Shown one piece after another: positions 16,714-22,777 of a stretch of 35,051 bases of DNA. The stretch's first letter is position 1. The number at the start of each line of letters is the position of its first letter. The notes below the pieces were generated by a model, which was not told the origin of the DNA, searched no databases, and worked only from the letters and a program-made list of their open reading frames with translations. The DNA is from a virus. The stretch is from the IMG/VR virus record IMGVR_UViG_3300026519_000038, positions 1-35,051 of that record; one strand, 5' to 3'. The translations under genes and the position numbers were made by a program.

Positions 16714-17688
16714 ATGGCAACGGTCAACATAACATGGACCGACCCAAATTCTGGCGCGGCAGAAGAGGATGGCGTTAGGGTGTATCGGTCGCAGATGCCT
16801 ATGGACACAGCGTCTATGCCGTTGCCTATTGTTGACCTGCCGTCTGGCAGCGTGTCATTTGACGACACAGGCGCAATTATTGGTGACAATCACTATATCA
16901 TAAGCGCATACAGGGCTGGCGCGGAGCGGTTTTCGGCTGGTGTGGTTATTACCATTGGCGGGGCAGCACCATGGGACCCGCTTGATTTGTTTGCATCTGG
17001 TGAAACTGGCGGTCTTTACGACATAAGCGACCTTTCTACGCTGTGGCAAGACGACGCTGGCACAATACCAGTCACCGCAGACGGTGATATTGTTGCGCTT
17101 GTGCTTGATAAGTCTGGCAACGGGAATGATTTATGGCAAACTAACGCTTCGCGCCGCCCGATATACCGCACGGATGGCGCTTCGCATTGGCTCGAATTCG
17201 ACGGGGCAGGAGATTGGCTTGAAAAGGCGTATTCGCCCGGCAGCTATCCGGTTACATTGGCGGTCGCCACGCAAAAAATAACATCCGCAGACGCTGGTGT
17301 AGCGTCCCTGTATCGTGACAACTCAAGATACAATGCTATCATGGGCAACGCCGCAGCGTTCGGTGGGCTCGGCGTGAACAGTTGGGCGGCAATGGACCGC
17401 AATGCATCTATACTTTTAAATACCGAGAGCGCGCCTGATTTTACGCCGCAATCTCTAATTGCGTCATTCGATGCGGCCGAGCTTAACCTTGAGGTTGACC
17501 TTGTGTCAGCCACGGCCCCGACTGCTAATTCTAATTCTTTTTCTGCACCAGTTAAGATTTATCTTGGGACATTGCGTCCTACCAGCTTTTATTTTGCTGG
17601 CAAGGTCCATGCATTTGTTGTGCTTAATCGGGCGCTTACGGCGGCAGAAAAGTCTGACCTGAACACTTATCTATTAGGCAAACTGTAA
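16714..17688 (+). CDS. lectin-like tail fibre / receptor-binding protein candidate
   Basis: This 324-residue protein has an N-terminal fibronectin III-like part (VNITWTDPNSGAAEEDGVRV) and a C-terminal LamG/concanavalin-like part: DISDLSTLWQDDAGTIPVTA, LVLDKSGNGNDLWQ, RPIYRTDGASHWLEFDG and a final KVHAFVVLNRALTAAEKSDL. This arrangement recurs in phage tail proteins that bind sugars. As the last structural gene before lysis it is the best candidate for the variable receptor-binding protein. Confidence 0.75.
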   Translation: MATVNITWTDPNSGAAEEDGVRVYRSQMPMDTASMPLPIVDLPSGSVSFDDTGAIIGDNHYIISAYRAGAERFSAGVVITIGGAAPWDPLDLFASGETGGLYDISDLSTLWQDDAGTIPVTADGDIVALVLDKSGNGNDLWQTNASRRPIYRTDGASHWLEFDGAGDWLEKAYSPGSYPVTLAVATQKITSADAGVASLYRDNSRYNAIMGNAAAFGGLGVNSWAAMDRNASILLNTESAPDFTPQSLIASFDAAELNLEVDLVSATAPTANSNSFSAPVKIYLGTLRPTSFYFAGKVHAFVVLNRALTAAEKSDLNTYLLGKL

Positions 17689-17714
17689 AGCGCTGGCGGC
17701 GCGGAAGGAAAGTA

Positions 17715-17933
17715 ATGACTGAATTAGTTGATAAGGATGGCAAGGCCGTTAAGCCATTAACCGGAGAGGAGATCGCCGCGTGGCGTGATGGCCATGAATA
17801 TCGTGCTGCGATGGGATTAATATCAAGTCGGTGGCGCAAGGCGGTAATTCTGTTTGCGTCACTGCTGGCAGCAGGTGCTGTTATTTATAGCGTCGCAATC
17901 GAGCCGATACTAAAGAAAGTTGGATGGAGTTGA
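17715..17933 (+). CDS. small single-pass membrane protein, lysis region
   Basis: This 72-residue protein has a charged N-terminal half (LVDKDGKAVKPLTGEEIAAW) and one hydrophobic segment (residues about 43-60, AVILFASLLAAGAVIYSVAI) near the C-terminus. It opens the lysis cassette. A GGAAGGAAAG ribosome binding site precedes ATG 17715. It overlaps the next gene by ten bases. It could be a holin regulator or an accessory lysis protein; no family was recognised. Confidence 0.65.
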   Translation: MTELVDKDGKAVKPLTGEEIAAWRDGHEYRAAMGLISSRWRKAVILFASLLAAGAVIYSVAIEPILKKVGWS

Positions 17934-18130
17934 AGGCGTTCTGGGTCAAATATTGGGAGTGGTTAGCTGGCGCTTTTGTCGCGGGGTCTTTTATTTATTG
18001 GCTTGGTGTGTTATTAGGCGGATATGTAGCGCCTGACAGATACACCGCCACAGATGCAGCCAATGACAGGACTGCAATTGAACGCGAGATTGAACAGTTG
18101 CGCAATGAGATTTTGGAGGCTTTGAAATGA
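17924..18130 (+). CDS. small membrane protein with C-terminal coiled coil, lysis region
   Basis: This 68-residue protein has one membrane segment (residues about 13-34, LAGAFVAGSFIYWLGVLLGG) followed by a charged helix (AIEREIEQLRNEILEALK) with heptad spacing. The layout is like an inner-membrane spanin or holin accessory protein, but a separate spanin pair lies further downstream. The stop overlaps the amidase start (ATGA), so the two are coupled. Confidence 0.65.
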   Translation: MELKAFWVKYWEWLAGAFVAGSFIYWLGVLLGGYVAPDRYTATDAANDRTAIEREIEQLRNEILEALK

Positions 18131-18735
18131 CAAAAACAATGATTGTTATTCACGCGCTGGACGTGCCGAGTGGCTGGATGATTAGCCAGCCGGTTGATCG
18201 GCAGGTTGATCGGGTCACGGTATGGCACAAGCAAAACAACGGCTGGGCCGGATTTGGTTATGCGCTGCTTATCCACCAAAACGGCAGCATCGGCAAAGGC
18301 CGTGACCTCAACAAGGACGGTGATGTTTACGACGATACTGGCGCGCATGTCAGGGGCTACAATCGCGAGAGCATCGGCATTGCCCTGACCGGCGGCAAGG
18401 GCGGGCGTCGCGCTGATAAGTTTGACAAGAACTTTACCGAGGCGCAGCGGCTGGCCCTGTGGGATACGATTTATGAAATCCGTGAGCGGTTCGGCGATGG
18501 TATTAAAATTGTCGGCCATAACGAGTTGGCAAATAGAGAATGTCCGTGCTTTGACGTGCAGGAGTTTTTGCGCGATGGAGATCCACGCAAGCGTAATGGC
18601 GGCAAGATTGCGGCTGGGCTAGCGTTAACCGCCCCAGTGGCAGCAATTGGCATAGATGCCGCTTACCTGCCACACGCGGCTATTGTTGCAGCTATTGGTT
18701 TGGTGGCGTTTTTAATCTGGAGGATAAAGCGATGA
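18127..18735 (+). CDS. endolysin: amidase with C-terminal membrane segments
   Basis: This is an N-acetylmuramoyl-L-alanine amidase (Amidase_2, T7 lysozyme type) that cuts the stem peptide from muramic acid. Aligned by eye to T7 lysozyme, the zinc ligands are H9 (VIHA), H131 and C139 (the H to C spacing of eight equals H122-C130 of T7). Y45 matches Y46 (GYALLI versus GYHFII). R137 stands where T7 has the catalytic K128. WHKQNNGW matches WHKEQGW. Residues about 157-200 form two hydrophobic stretches ending in FLIWRIKR, so the enzyme is probably membrane-tethered by its C-terminus. ATGA overlaps link it to both neighbours. Confidence 0.88.
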   Translation: MTKTMIVIHALDVPSGWMISQPVDRQVDRVTVWHKQNNGWAGFGYALLIHQNGSIGKGRDLNKDGDVYDDTGAHVRGYNRESIGIALTGGKGGRRADKFDKNFTEAQRLALWDTIYEIRERFGDGIKIVGHNELANRECPCFDVQEFLRDGDPRKRNGGKIAAGLALTAPVAAIGIDAAYLPHAAIVAAIGLVAFLIWRIKR

Positions 18736-18920
18736 AAGATTTCCTTGATAAGCTGTCCAGCCCAAAGATGCGCGGAGCATTGCGGCACTTTTTGACAAGC
18801 GCAGGTGGCGTTCTTGTGGCGAAGGGGTATGCTGATTCTGCCATGGTGGAGGTTTCTGCTGGTGCCATTATGGCTATCGTTGGCTTTTACTGGTCGTGGA
18901 CTGCTGGGGAAAAGCAATGA
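18732..18920 (+). CDS. holin, Pam3 gp28-like
   Basis: This 62-residue protein reads ALRHFLTSAGGVLVAKGYAD followed by a second hydrophobic helix (AGAIMAIVGFYWSW). This is the pattern of Pam3 gp28/r1t-type holins (a LTxxGGxLVAKGxAD motif, then a short second helix). It would form the membrane lesion that triggers lysis. It starts in an ATGA overlap with the amidase and ends in one with the next small gene. Confidence 0.78.
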   Translation: MKDFLDKLSSPKMRGALRHFLTSAGGVLVAKGYADSAMVEVSAGAIMAIVGFYWSWTAGEKQ

Positions 18921-19048
18921 AACTAATCATCAAACTGCTTGGCGTCGCATGGGGATATGTGGCCGCTGGCGGCGCGGTGTTGCTGTTGGCGATTGTGAAT
19001 ACGGTCTTGCGCATTATCACGAATACCGTCGTTGGAAAAAGCGAATGA
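18917..19048 (+). CDS. 43-residue single-pass membrane peptide, lysis region
   Basis: This short gene has ATGA overlaps at both ends, which strongly supports translation. The peptide (start MKLIIKLLGVAWGYVAAGG) is almost entirely hydrophobic up to residue 35 and ends in GKSE. It may be an antiholin, a second holin component or a signal-anchor peptide. No family was recognised. Confidence 0.65.
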   Translation: MKLIIKLLGVAWGYVAAGGAVLLLAIVNTVLRIITNTVVGKSE

Positions 19049-19287
19049 GCGACGTTTTCCCAATTCATGGTGGGGTAACCCATAGAAAAGCAAACGCCCT
19101 GACTGTAGAGGCCCTAGAAAGGTTACTGGAAAAGGCAAAGTCAGGTGAAATTATCGGCGTTGCAGCGGCGTTCGTTTACGGTGATTTTTCTGCGTCATTT
19201 ATGAGTGGCGGCGTAATGAATAACGCCTTAATCGGCTCAATAACACGATTGAATGCGGCAATGATTGAGGGCTTGGACAATGCTTAA
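19045..19287 (+). CDS. conserved small protein of lysis region
   Basis: This 80-residue protein starts MSDVFPIHGGVTHRKANALT and continues with a helix LERLLEKAKSGEIIGVAAAF and a C-terminal LIGSITRLNAAMIEG. Similar short soluble proteins (a LLexAxSGEIxG motif and a GxxxRLxxxxxEG end) occur in many phages and prophages without known function. I chose ATG 19045 because of the ATGA overlap; the open frame extends upstream but lies inside the holin gene. Confidence 0.65.
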   Translation: MSDVFPIHGGVTHRKANALTVEALERLLEKAKSGEIIGVAAAFVYGDFSASFMSGGVMNNALIGSITRLNAAMIEGLDNA

Positions 19288-19522
19288 GCTGCTACTGAAA
19301 GCACTTGGCGGTGTGTGGAAGTATATCGCACTGGGCGGCACGGTGGTGCTGGCAATCATGACATTCGGAGCCAGCCAAAAACGTAAGGGCCGGAAGGCTG
19401 AAAAAGCATTACAGGAGCGATTGGACAATGAGCAAGCTAGCAATATTCGTAAGCGCGTTGATGGCGTTAAGCCAGTGCGCCCAGACCAGCTTAAATACAG
19501 AGACAGTGAAGGCGATCTGTGA
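19280..19522 (+). CDS. inner-membrane spanin-like protein (Rz type)
   Basis: This 80-residue protein starts at ATG 19280 (MLKLLLKALGGVWKY), has one N-terminal membrane helix (YIALGGTVVLAIMTFG) and then a charged helix (KRKGRKAEKALQERLDNEQA). This is the topology of an i-spanin. A second frame overlaps its 3' end and encodes a lipoprotein-like peptide, the classical Rz/Rz1 layout. The complex would fuse inner and outer membranes at the end of lysis. Confidence 0.72.
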   Translation: MLKLLLKALGGVWKYIALGGTVVLAIMTFGASQKRKGRKAEKALQERLDNEQASNIRKRVDGVKPVRPDQLKYRDSEGDL

Positions 19523-19634
19523 CGAATGGGAAAGCACCCTATTCCTGCCCTCGGTCAATGACACGCAGGAAACTGCACAGGGGTTGAATGATCAATTTCC
19601 CGTTCAGGAAGCGGCTTGCTTGGGTGTGGGGTGA
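19428..19634 (+). CDS. outer-membrane spanin-like lipoprotein (Rz1 type)
   Basis: This 68-residue product overlaps the Rz-like gene by 95 bases in another frame. It begins with a signal-like segment MSKLAIFVSALMALSQC, in which the cysteine at 17 could be lipidated. The box LSQC is not ideal because glutamine replaces the usual small residue before cysteine. The rest (AICDEWESTLFLPSVND) resembles small proteins at this place in alphaproteobacterial phages that end in a conserved cysteine. It ends two bases before the 3' end of the convergent tRNA-Ser gene. Confidence 0.65.
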   Translation: MSKLAIFVSALMALSQCAQTSLNTETVKAICDEWESTLFLPSVNDTQETAQGLNDQFPVQEAACLGVG

Positions 19635-19635
19635 T

Positions 19636-19724
19636 TGGAGGAATGTTGAGGTGTCGATCCCCAATCCATTTCTGGATCAATCTGTTTTCAAAACAGTTGC
19701 CGAGGCCGCTCGGCTTAACATTCC
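19636..19724 (-). tRNA. tRNA-Ser(UGA)
   Basis: Read on the minus strand, this folds as a type II tRNA: 7-bp acceptor stem GGAATGT/ACATTCC; D-arm GCC...GGC with a serine-like GAGCGG loop; anticodon loop TTTGAAA with anticodon TGA; long variable arm ATCCA-GAAA-TGGAT; T-arm TGGGG/CCTCA (one G-T pair) with loop ATCGACA; discriminator T and encoded CCA. Deviations are A at position 54 of the T-loop and a T discriminator where bacterial tRNA-Ser normally has G. It reads UCA and neighbouring serine codons. It lies directly beside the spanin stop on the opposite strand. Confidence 0.82.
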
Positions 19725-19726
19725 TG

Positions 19727-19836
19727 TTGTGTAGGCAGGACGCTACCTCTGCTACCGCGTTTACGGACTTGTTGCCCCCCAAAGGGCGCTTTACGTCAAT
19801 ATCCAATGCGGGTCTACTTTCCCCGCCGCTACACAA
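19727..19836 (-). other. structured segment between two tRNA genes, possible degenerate tRNA
   Basis: The 110-bp stretch between the tRNA genes is bounded by a perfect 8-bp inverted repeat, TTGTGTAG and CTACACAA. Near its 5' side (minus strand) it holds GCGGG...CCCGC with an inner GTAGAC, resembling the D-arm of tRNA-Leu. Further in are a GCCC...GGGC stem and a GCAG...CTGC stem. I could not place a canonical anticodon arm or a TTCGA T-loop, and no CCA follows. It may be a decayed or unusual type II tRNA, or another small RNA. Confidence 0.4.
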
Positions 19837-19881
19837 CGCCAATATATCAAATACATTTAAGATTGCAAATACAAAAAAGTT

Positions 19882-19958
19882 TGGACCGCCCCGCCGGATT
19901 CGAACCGGCAACCTGTGAACTAGAAAATCACGGCTCTTTCCAGTTGGTCTAGGGGCGG
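19882..19958 (-). tRNA. tRNA-Arg(UCU)
   Basis: On the minus strand this has a 7-bp acceptor stem CCGCCCC/GGGGCGG, a T-arm GCCGG-TTCGAAT-CCGGC, variable loop AGGTT, discriminator T and encoded CCA. Counting standard positions places anticodon TCT at 34-36 with A37, flanked by GTGA/TCAC (the pair 31-39 is T-T). The D-stem (GACC against GAGC) has two mismatches, so function is not certain. It would read AGA and AGG, which the phage genes use often (for example in the first codons of terS). The first ten tRNA bases overlap the 3' end of the nuclease gene; that gene's TAG stop is tRNA positions 8-10. Confidence 0.7.
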
Positions 19959-20611
19959 GTGATTGGTTTATCTGCCTCGTGACAATTACGCATTCGCAAG
20001 GCGCTACAGATACCCTTGGTAATCTGTGATCCGGTTGCATTCCAACGCAAAGCCGTAACCATGGTAGGCATTCTGGCACGTTTGGGCAGCGGGAGTTTTA
20101 AGTTGCAGCAAAGATTATAAAGTTCATCACGCCAAAGCAAGTGAACCGCATCATCTGGTAGTGGTTGTTGAATGCATTGGTCAAAATCTAACCATTTCGA
20201 CATACGGTCATATTTGGGGTTCGCACTTCTTTGTTTTATCGGATAAACCCAAGGCGTCGCCCCCCTGCATTCGCTCGGAACGCTGCGTAAGAAAAATGAC
20301 CCGTCCAGTTCATAGTGGGCTGCGTGTTGGTTGGTTTTTTTCTCAACTAGGAACTTTTCGTGAAATGCGATTGCAACGTGGTGTGAACAATTCAACATAG
20401 ATTTAATTTGAGCCGGTGCGCGCTCAAGTTTATCTTTTTTGCTTTTGATTTCAACTGATATTATTTCAGCTATATCTACGGCCATTACATCAACCCTATT
20501 AATCCCGCCACCAACATTGATTTCGTGAATGATTCGGGCGTTTGGGCGCATTTTACGCAACCTATCAACAACGCAACTCCTGATTTCCTGCTCGGCTTCA
20601 CTTCGTCGCAT
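19949..20611 (-). CDS. PD-(D/E)XK nuclease-like protein
   Basis: This 220-residue protein carries the restriction-endonuclease fold signature in its N-terminal third: E30, then GGGINRVDVMAV with D41, then SVEIKSKKDK with E54 and K56, and Q68. This suits a VRR-NUC/MmcB-like DNA nuclease that could act in recombination or host DNA breakdown. The C-terminal half has scattered cysteines and no recognised domain. It is the last gene of the minus-strand operon and runs into the tRNA-Arg gene. Its ribosome binding site (AAAGGAGAA) is formed by the last codons of the gene upstream. Confidence 0.7.
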   Translation of the reverse strand: MRRSEAEQEIRSCVVDRLRKMRPNARIIHEINVGGGINRVDVMAVDIAEIISVEIKSKKDKLERAPAQIKSMLNCSHHVAIAFHEKFLVEKKTNQHAAHYELDGSFFLRSVPSECRGATPWVYPIKQRSANPKYDRMSKWLDFDQCIQQPLPDDAVHLLWRDELYNLCCNLKLPLPKRARMPTMVTALRWNATGSQITKGICSALRMRNCHEADKPITRP

Positions 20612-20613
20612 CG

Positions 20614-21042
20614 TTATTCTCCTTTTGGTGGGGTTGGCGTTAGTTTGAAATCAGGATTGCGCAGTGGACCAGACGTAAAATCACCATGTGTTTTTATGCC
20701 GTGTATCTCAAGTCTTGCACATAGGCAGCTTGGGCATAGCAACCCGCCTTCGTCGCCTGTCGGACTGATTGCGGCCCAATGCTCATGTGGGATTATAAGG
20801 TCAGGAAAGCCTGCCTTGCCGTATGGACGTTTGCAGTCATAACAGCGTGGGTTTTGGTACATATCTTCGATGGGGGTCGTGGGATTGGTGCGGAAATTCC
20901 CCGAATCTAGATACTCGCGTAAAGCGTCGATAGAAATATATTCGGTTCCGCCGCCGGTGTTGGTGTCCCGAAACCTGCCAGATTTGAAATTGGCTATTGC
21001 ATCGGTGAACAAACACCATATCCGTTCAGGTGCATCAGTCAT
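20614..21042 (-). CDS. small zinc-binding phage protein
   Basis: I chose ATG 21042 (MTDAPERIWCLF), seven bases after GGAG; an upstream ATG at 21048 is too close to it. The 142-residue protein has an N-terminal APERIWC region common in phage early proteins, then two CxxC pairs (RCYDCKRPYG and LLCPSCLCARLEIHG) about 40 residues apart with FPDLIIPHEHWAAISP between, suggesting a treble-clef zinc site. It ends in PTPPKGE, whose codons carry the ribosome binding site of the next gene. Function unknown. Confidence 0.7.
   Translation of the reverse strand: MTDAPERIWCLFTDAIANFKSGRFRDTNTGGGTEYISIDALREYLDSGNFRTNPTTPIEDMYQNPRCYDCKRPYGKAGFPDLIIPHEHWAAISPTGDEGGLLCPSCLCARLEIHGIKTHGDFTSGPLRNPDFKLTPTPPKGE
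20616..20637. repeat. 22-bp repeat, copy 1 (codes PTPPKGE and the next ribosome binding site)
   Basis: The same 22 bases occur at 21047-21068 (plus strand ATTCTCCTTTTGGTGGGG then TTGG). On the minus strand each copy encodes the last residues TPPKGE of a gene and at the same time supplies AAAGGAGAA to the next start. The two host genes are otherwise unrelated, so the segment looks like a movable gene-end module. Confidence 0.9.
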
Positions 21043-21044
21043 TG

Positions 21045-21398
21045 TCATTCTCCTTTTGGTGGGGTTGGAATGGCCATCCAATGGGACGGGCCTTTAATGT
21101 ATTCATCCGACCACCCATCTTGGTCATAATCTATACGACCAAAGAATTCATATCGTTCGATTTCTTGATCAAATCTTACTTTAGGTTCAAATTCACCTTC
21201 CCACCACGCCATGAATTCAGTGCCATCTTTCGGCGCGGTTTCAATCGGCTGCCACTGTGGTTCGGCGCGGGTGGCGGCGAGATATGTTAAAACCTCGTCA
21301 AGGGCTTGCCGAGACACACCGACCATAAGCCCTTCTTGGTCTAACTGATCTTGGCGGATTCTGAGGTGTTTAATCGTATCTTGAATTACATCAGTCAT
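21045..21398 (-). CDS. DUF551-like phage protein
   Basis: This 117-residue protein contains QWQPIETAPKDGTEFMAWW in the middle and HWMAIPTPPKGE at the end, the two marks of DUF551 proteins. The N-terminal 50 residues are helical (IQDTIKHLRIRQDQLDQEGL). The function of this widespread early-region family is unknown. The 3' end supplies the ribosome binding site for the downstream gene. It overlaps the 3' end of the upstream gene by eight bases. Confidence 0.78.
   Translation of the reverse strand: MTDVIQDTIKHLRIRQDQLDQEGLMVGVSRQALDEVLTYLAATRAEPQWQPIETAPKDGTEFMAWWEGEFEPKVRFDQEIERYEFFGRIDYDQDGWSDEYIKGPSHWMAIPTPPKGE
21047..21068. repeat. 22-bp repeat, copy 2
   Basis: Identical to 20616-20637. 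Here it forms the 3' end of the DUF551-like gene and the ribosome binding site of the zinc-binding gene that starts at 21042. Confidence 0.9.
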
Positions 21399-21615
21399 TG
21401 TTCTGTCCTTTCATTGCGCGGATATCCTTGGCTATTGCGCTCATGGTTGATCTATGCTGCATCATCTCCTTAAGCACGTCATTCCTAATTACTTCGATTG
21501 CCACATCGAGGGCGGCCTCCATAGCGGCCTCTTTATCATCTACGTGGTCACCTAAATGGAGGAAATAACCGCGCTGCATGTCCATTACGATTTTTCTTTT
21601 TTGTTCGTGTGTCAC
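21391..21615 (-). CDS. small helical hypothetical protein
   Basis: This 74-residue protein is rich in charged helices (DDKEAAMEAALDVAIEVIRN) and has no recognised motif. It starts at a GTG that overlaps the TGA of the upstream gene (GTGA), and ends within the next gene, so it is part of the same coupled operon. Confidence 0.65.
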   Translation of the reverse strand: MTHEQKRKIVMDMQRGYFLHLGDHVDDKEAAMEAALDVAIEVIRNDVLKEMMQHRSTMSAIAKDIRAMKGQNND

Positions 21616-21788
21616 AATTCAAATTCCTCTGGTTTGATCTGGTCTTTGCAAACCCCGTCACGGGGGATGAACATTGTCATCACTTGCTGGCCATCCGGTC
21701 GCCACGGTGCGGTTGACCGCAGGCAGTTATCCCGCATGGCGCATAGTTTGTTCGTGCAGCGTGAAAAGTCGAAAGGGAGATTGGTCAT
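21612..21788 (-). CDS. 58-residue cysteine-containing early protein
   Basis: This short gene fills the gap between two longer ones and overlaps both (ATGA upstream, GTGA downstream). The peptide opens MTNLPFDFSRCTNKLCAMRD and has CTNKLC then RDNCLR, and a final cysteine in DGVCKDQI: four cysteines, suggesting a small zinc finger. Similar short C..C..RD.C proteins occur in phage early regions. Function unknown. Confidence 0.68.
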   Translation of the reverse strand: MTNLPFDFSRCTNKLCAMRDNCLRSTAPWRPDGQQVMTMFIPRDGVCKDQIKPEEFEL

Positions 21789-22369
21789 TTTGCGTTCCTC
21801 GCTTGTTCAATGGCGGCATTTAGCTCAACAGAGCCGCCTCCGTTATTTCGCACCAGCGCCTTCCATGCGGTCTCACAAACAGCGATTGGCGTATCTTGAT
21901 TCACATTTAGAATCTCCCACCATTGTTTTGCGACAGGTGTTGTGATCACCGACATTTGATCGGGTGGCGGCAAGGCCGTGAAGCCAGAAAATGCTTGATT
22001 GGTGATCTCAGCGCATCCCCGCTTTTCAGGGCCGCGCATATCTTTAATAGAAAGCCCTATTGCGCGGATATTTTTCCAAACTTTGTCATACGTATCGCAG
22101 GGAATGCATATCTGTTGGCCCTTCCTCGTGAAATAAACAGCGACCCCGCAATCGTCGGGCTGTATCCCGCTTATGTAAGGAAGGCCATTTTTGCGCGCCC
22201 CCATATTTGTTGAAATAACGGGGTTTATACCACCACTACGTTCGATTTCGTTCAATAAATCTATGATTGCCGTTGAAGGTGAGACCTGAAATGCTCCCCA
22301 TTTCTGATCAAAATGGTTTGTGCGTTGTATATGTGGCGGCCATTGTAGTGGATATGCAAGCGTCATCAC
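21785..22369 (-). CDS. J-domain-like phage protein without HPD motif
   Basis: This 194-residue protein matches a conserved alphaproteobacterial phage family: YPLQWPPHIQRT at the start, then VISTNMGARKNGLPY, DDCGVAVYFTRKGQ, and KNIRAIGLSIKDMRGPEKRG. In that family the C-terminus is a DnaJ-type J domain. Here the end (WWEILNVNQDTPIAVCETAW, then KALVRNNGGG and ELNAAIEQARN) aligns with a J domain, but the HPD tripeptide needed to stimulate DnaK is replaced by RNN. It may start at GTG 22369 or ATG 22366. Confidence 0.75.
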   Translation of the reverse strand: MMTLAYPLQWPPHIQRTNHFDQKWGAFQVSPSTAIIDLLNEIERSGGINPVISTNMGARKNGLPYISGIQPDDCGVAVYFTRKGQQICIPCDTYDKVWKNIRAIGLSIKDMRGPEKRGCAEITNQAFSGFTALPPPDQMSVITTPVAKQWWEILNVNQDTPIAVCETAWKALVRNNGGGSVELNAAIEQARNAK

Positions 22370-22521
22370 CCACCTCCCGTAATATCAGCAATTAAACGCA
22401 CAACCACCGACTGCCAAGCCACCCATAAAAGATAGGTCACAAACCCAAGGCTTGCCGCAATCATCAGGCAGTTGCCAATGCGCGATATGCGGAGAATTTC
22501 TTCATCATGTTCATGTTTCAT
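22366..22521 (-). CDS. 51-residue membrane protein
   Basis: This short gene has an ATGA overlap with the HTH gene upstream and its stop overlaps the start of the next gene, so it is almost surely translated. The peptide (MKHEHDEEILRISRIGNC) has a charged start and one hydrophobic helix (LMIAASLGFVTYLLWVAW). No family was recognised; inner-membrane location is predicted. Confidence 0.65.
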   Translation of the reverse strand: MKHEHDEEILRISRIGNCLMIAASLGFVTYLLWVAWQSVVVRLIADITGGG

Positions 22522-22697
22522 TTTTTGGCCTCAATTTCGCACATTAAAGCTAAAAACGCCTTTTCGTGTTGAATTTTCTCTCCAGCCATCCAGTTGCGGA
22601 TTGCTGGTGGCGTTACACCCAACGCATCTGCGGCTTGCGGGGGCTTATACCCCATTCGATTCATCCACGCTGTCAGTTCTTCGGAAAATGGTTTCAT
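22518..22697 (-). CDS. small HTH DNA-binding regulator (Cro/XRE-like)
   Basis: This 59-residue protein is one helix-turn-helix domain: PPQAADALGVTPPAIRNWMA. I chose ATG 22697 (MKPFSEELTAW) because it follows the predicted promoter; the longer frame would start inside it. Directly upstream lie a promoter and two direct repeats that could be its own operator, so autoregulation is likely (inference). Confidence 0.8.
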   Translation of the reverse strand: MKPFSEELTAWMNRMGYKPPQAADALGVTPPAIRNWMAGEKIQHEKAFLALMCEIEAKK

Positions 22698-22725
22698 TGT
22701 TTTACTCGGTTTGGTTGGTTGGTTT

Positions 22726-22754
22726 AGCATACCGGAAGGAAAGCGGCTTTGCAA
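22726..22754 (-). promoter_or_regulatory. internal early promoter before the HTH gene
   Basis: On the minus strand TTGCAA (22754-22749) and TATGCT (22731-22726) are separated by exactly 17 bases, each matching four of six sigma-70 consensus bases. It lies about 30 bases before the HTH start and would drive 22697 down to the nuclease gene. Confidence 0.55.
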
Positions 22755-22774
22755 TAGAAAAGAAAGCGGCTTGC
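22739..22774. promoter_or_regulatory. two direct repeats, possible operator
   Basis: GAAAGCGGCTTTGC (22739-22752) and GAAAGCGGCTTGC (22762-22774) are near-identical direct repeats about two helical turns apart. The first covers the -35 box of the promoter at 22726-22754. They are candidate binding sites for the HTH protein encoded just downstream or for GapR upstream. Confidence 0.5.
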
Positions 22775-22777
22775 GGA

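Noticed and set aside
19882-19958. Suppressor tRNA with anticodon CUA that would read the amber codon in the VRR-NUC gene
   Set aside because: CTA does occur in the loop, but standard position counting and stem pairing give TCT at 34-36; shifting by one base breaks the anticodon stem.
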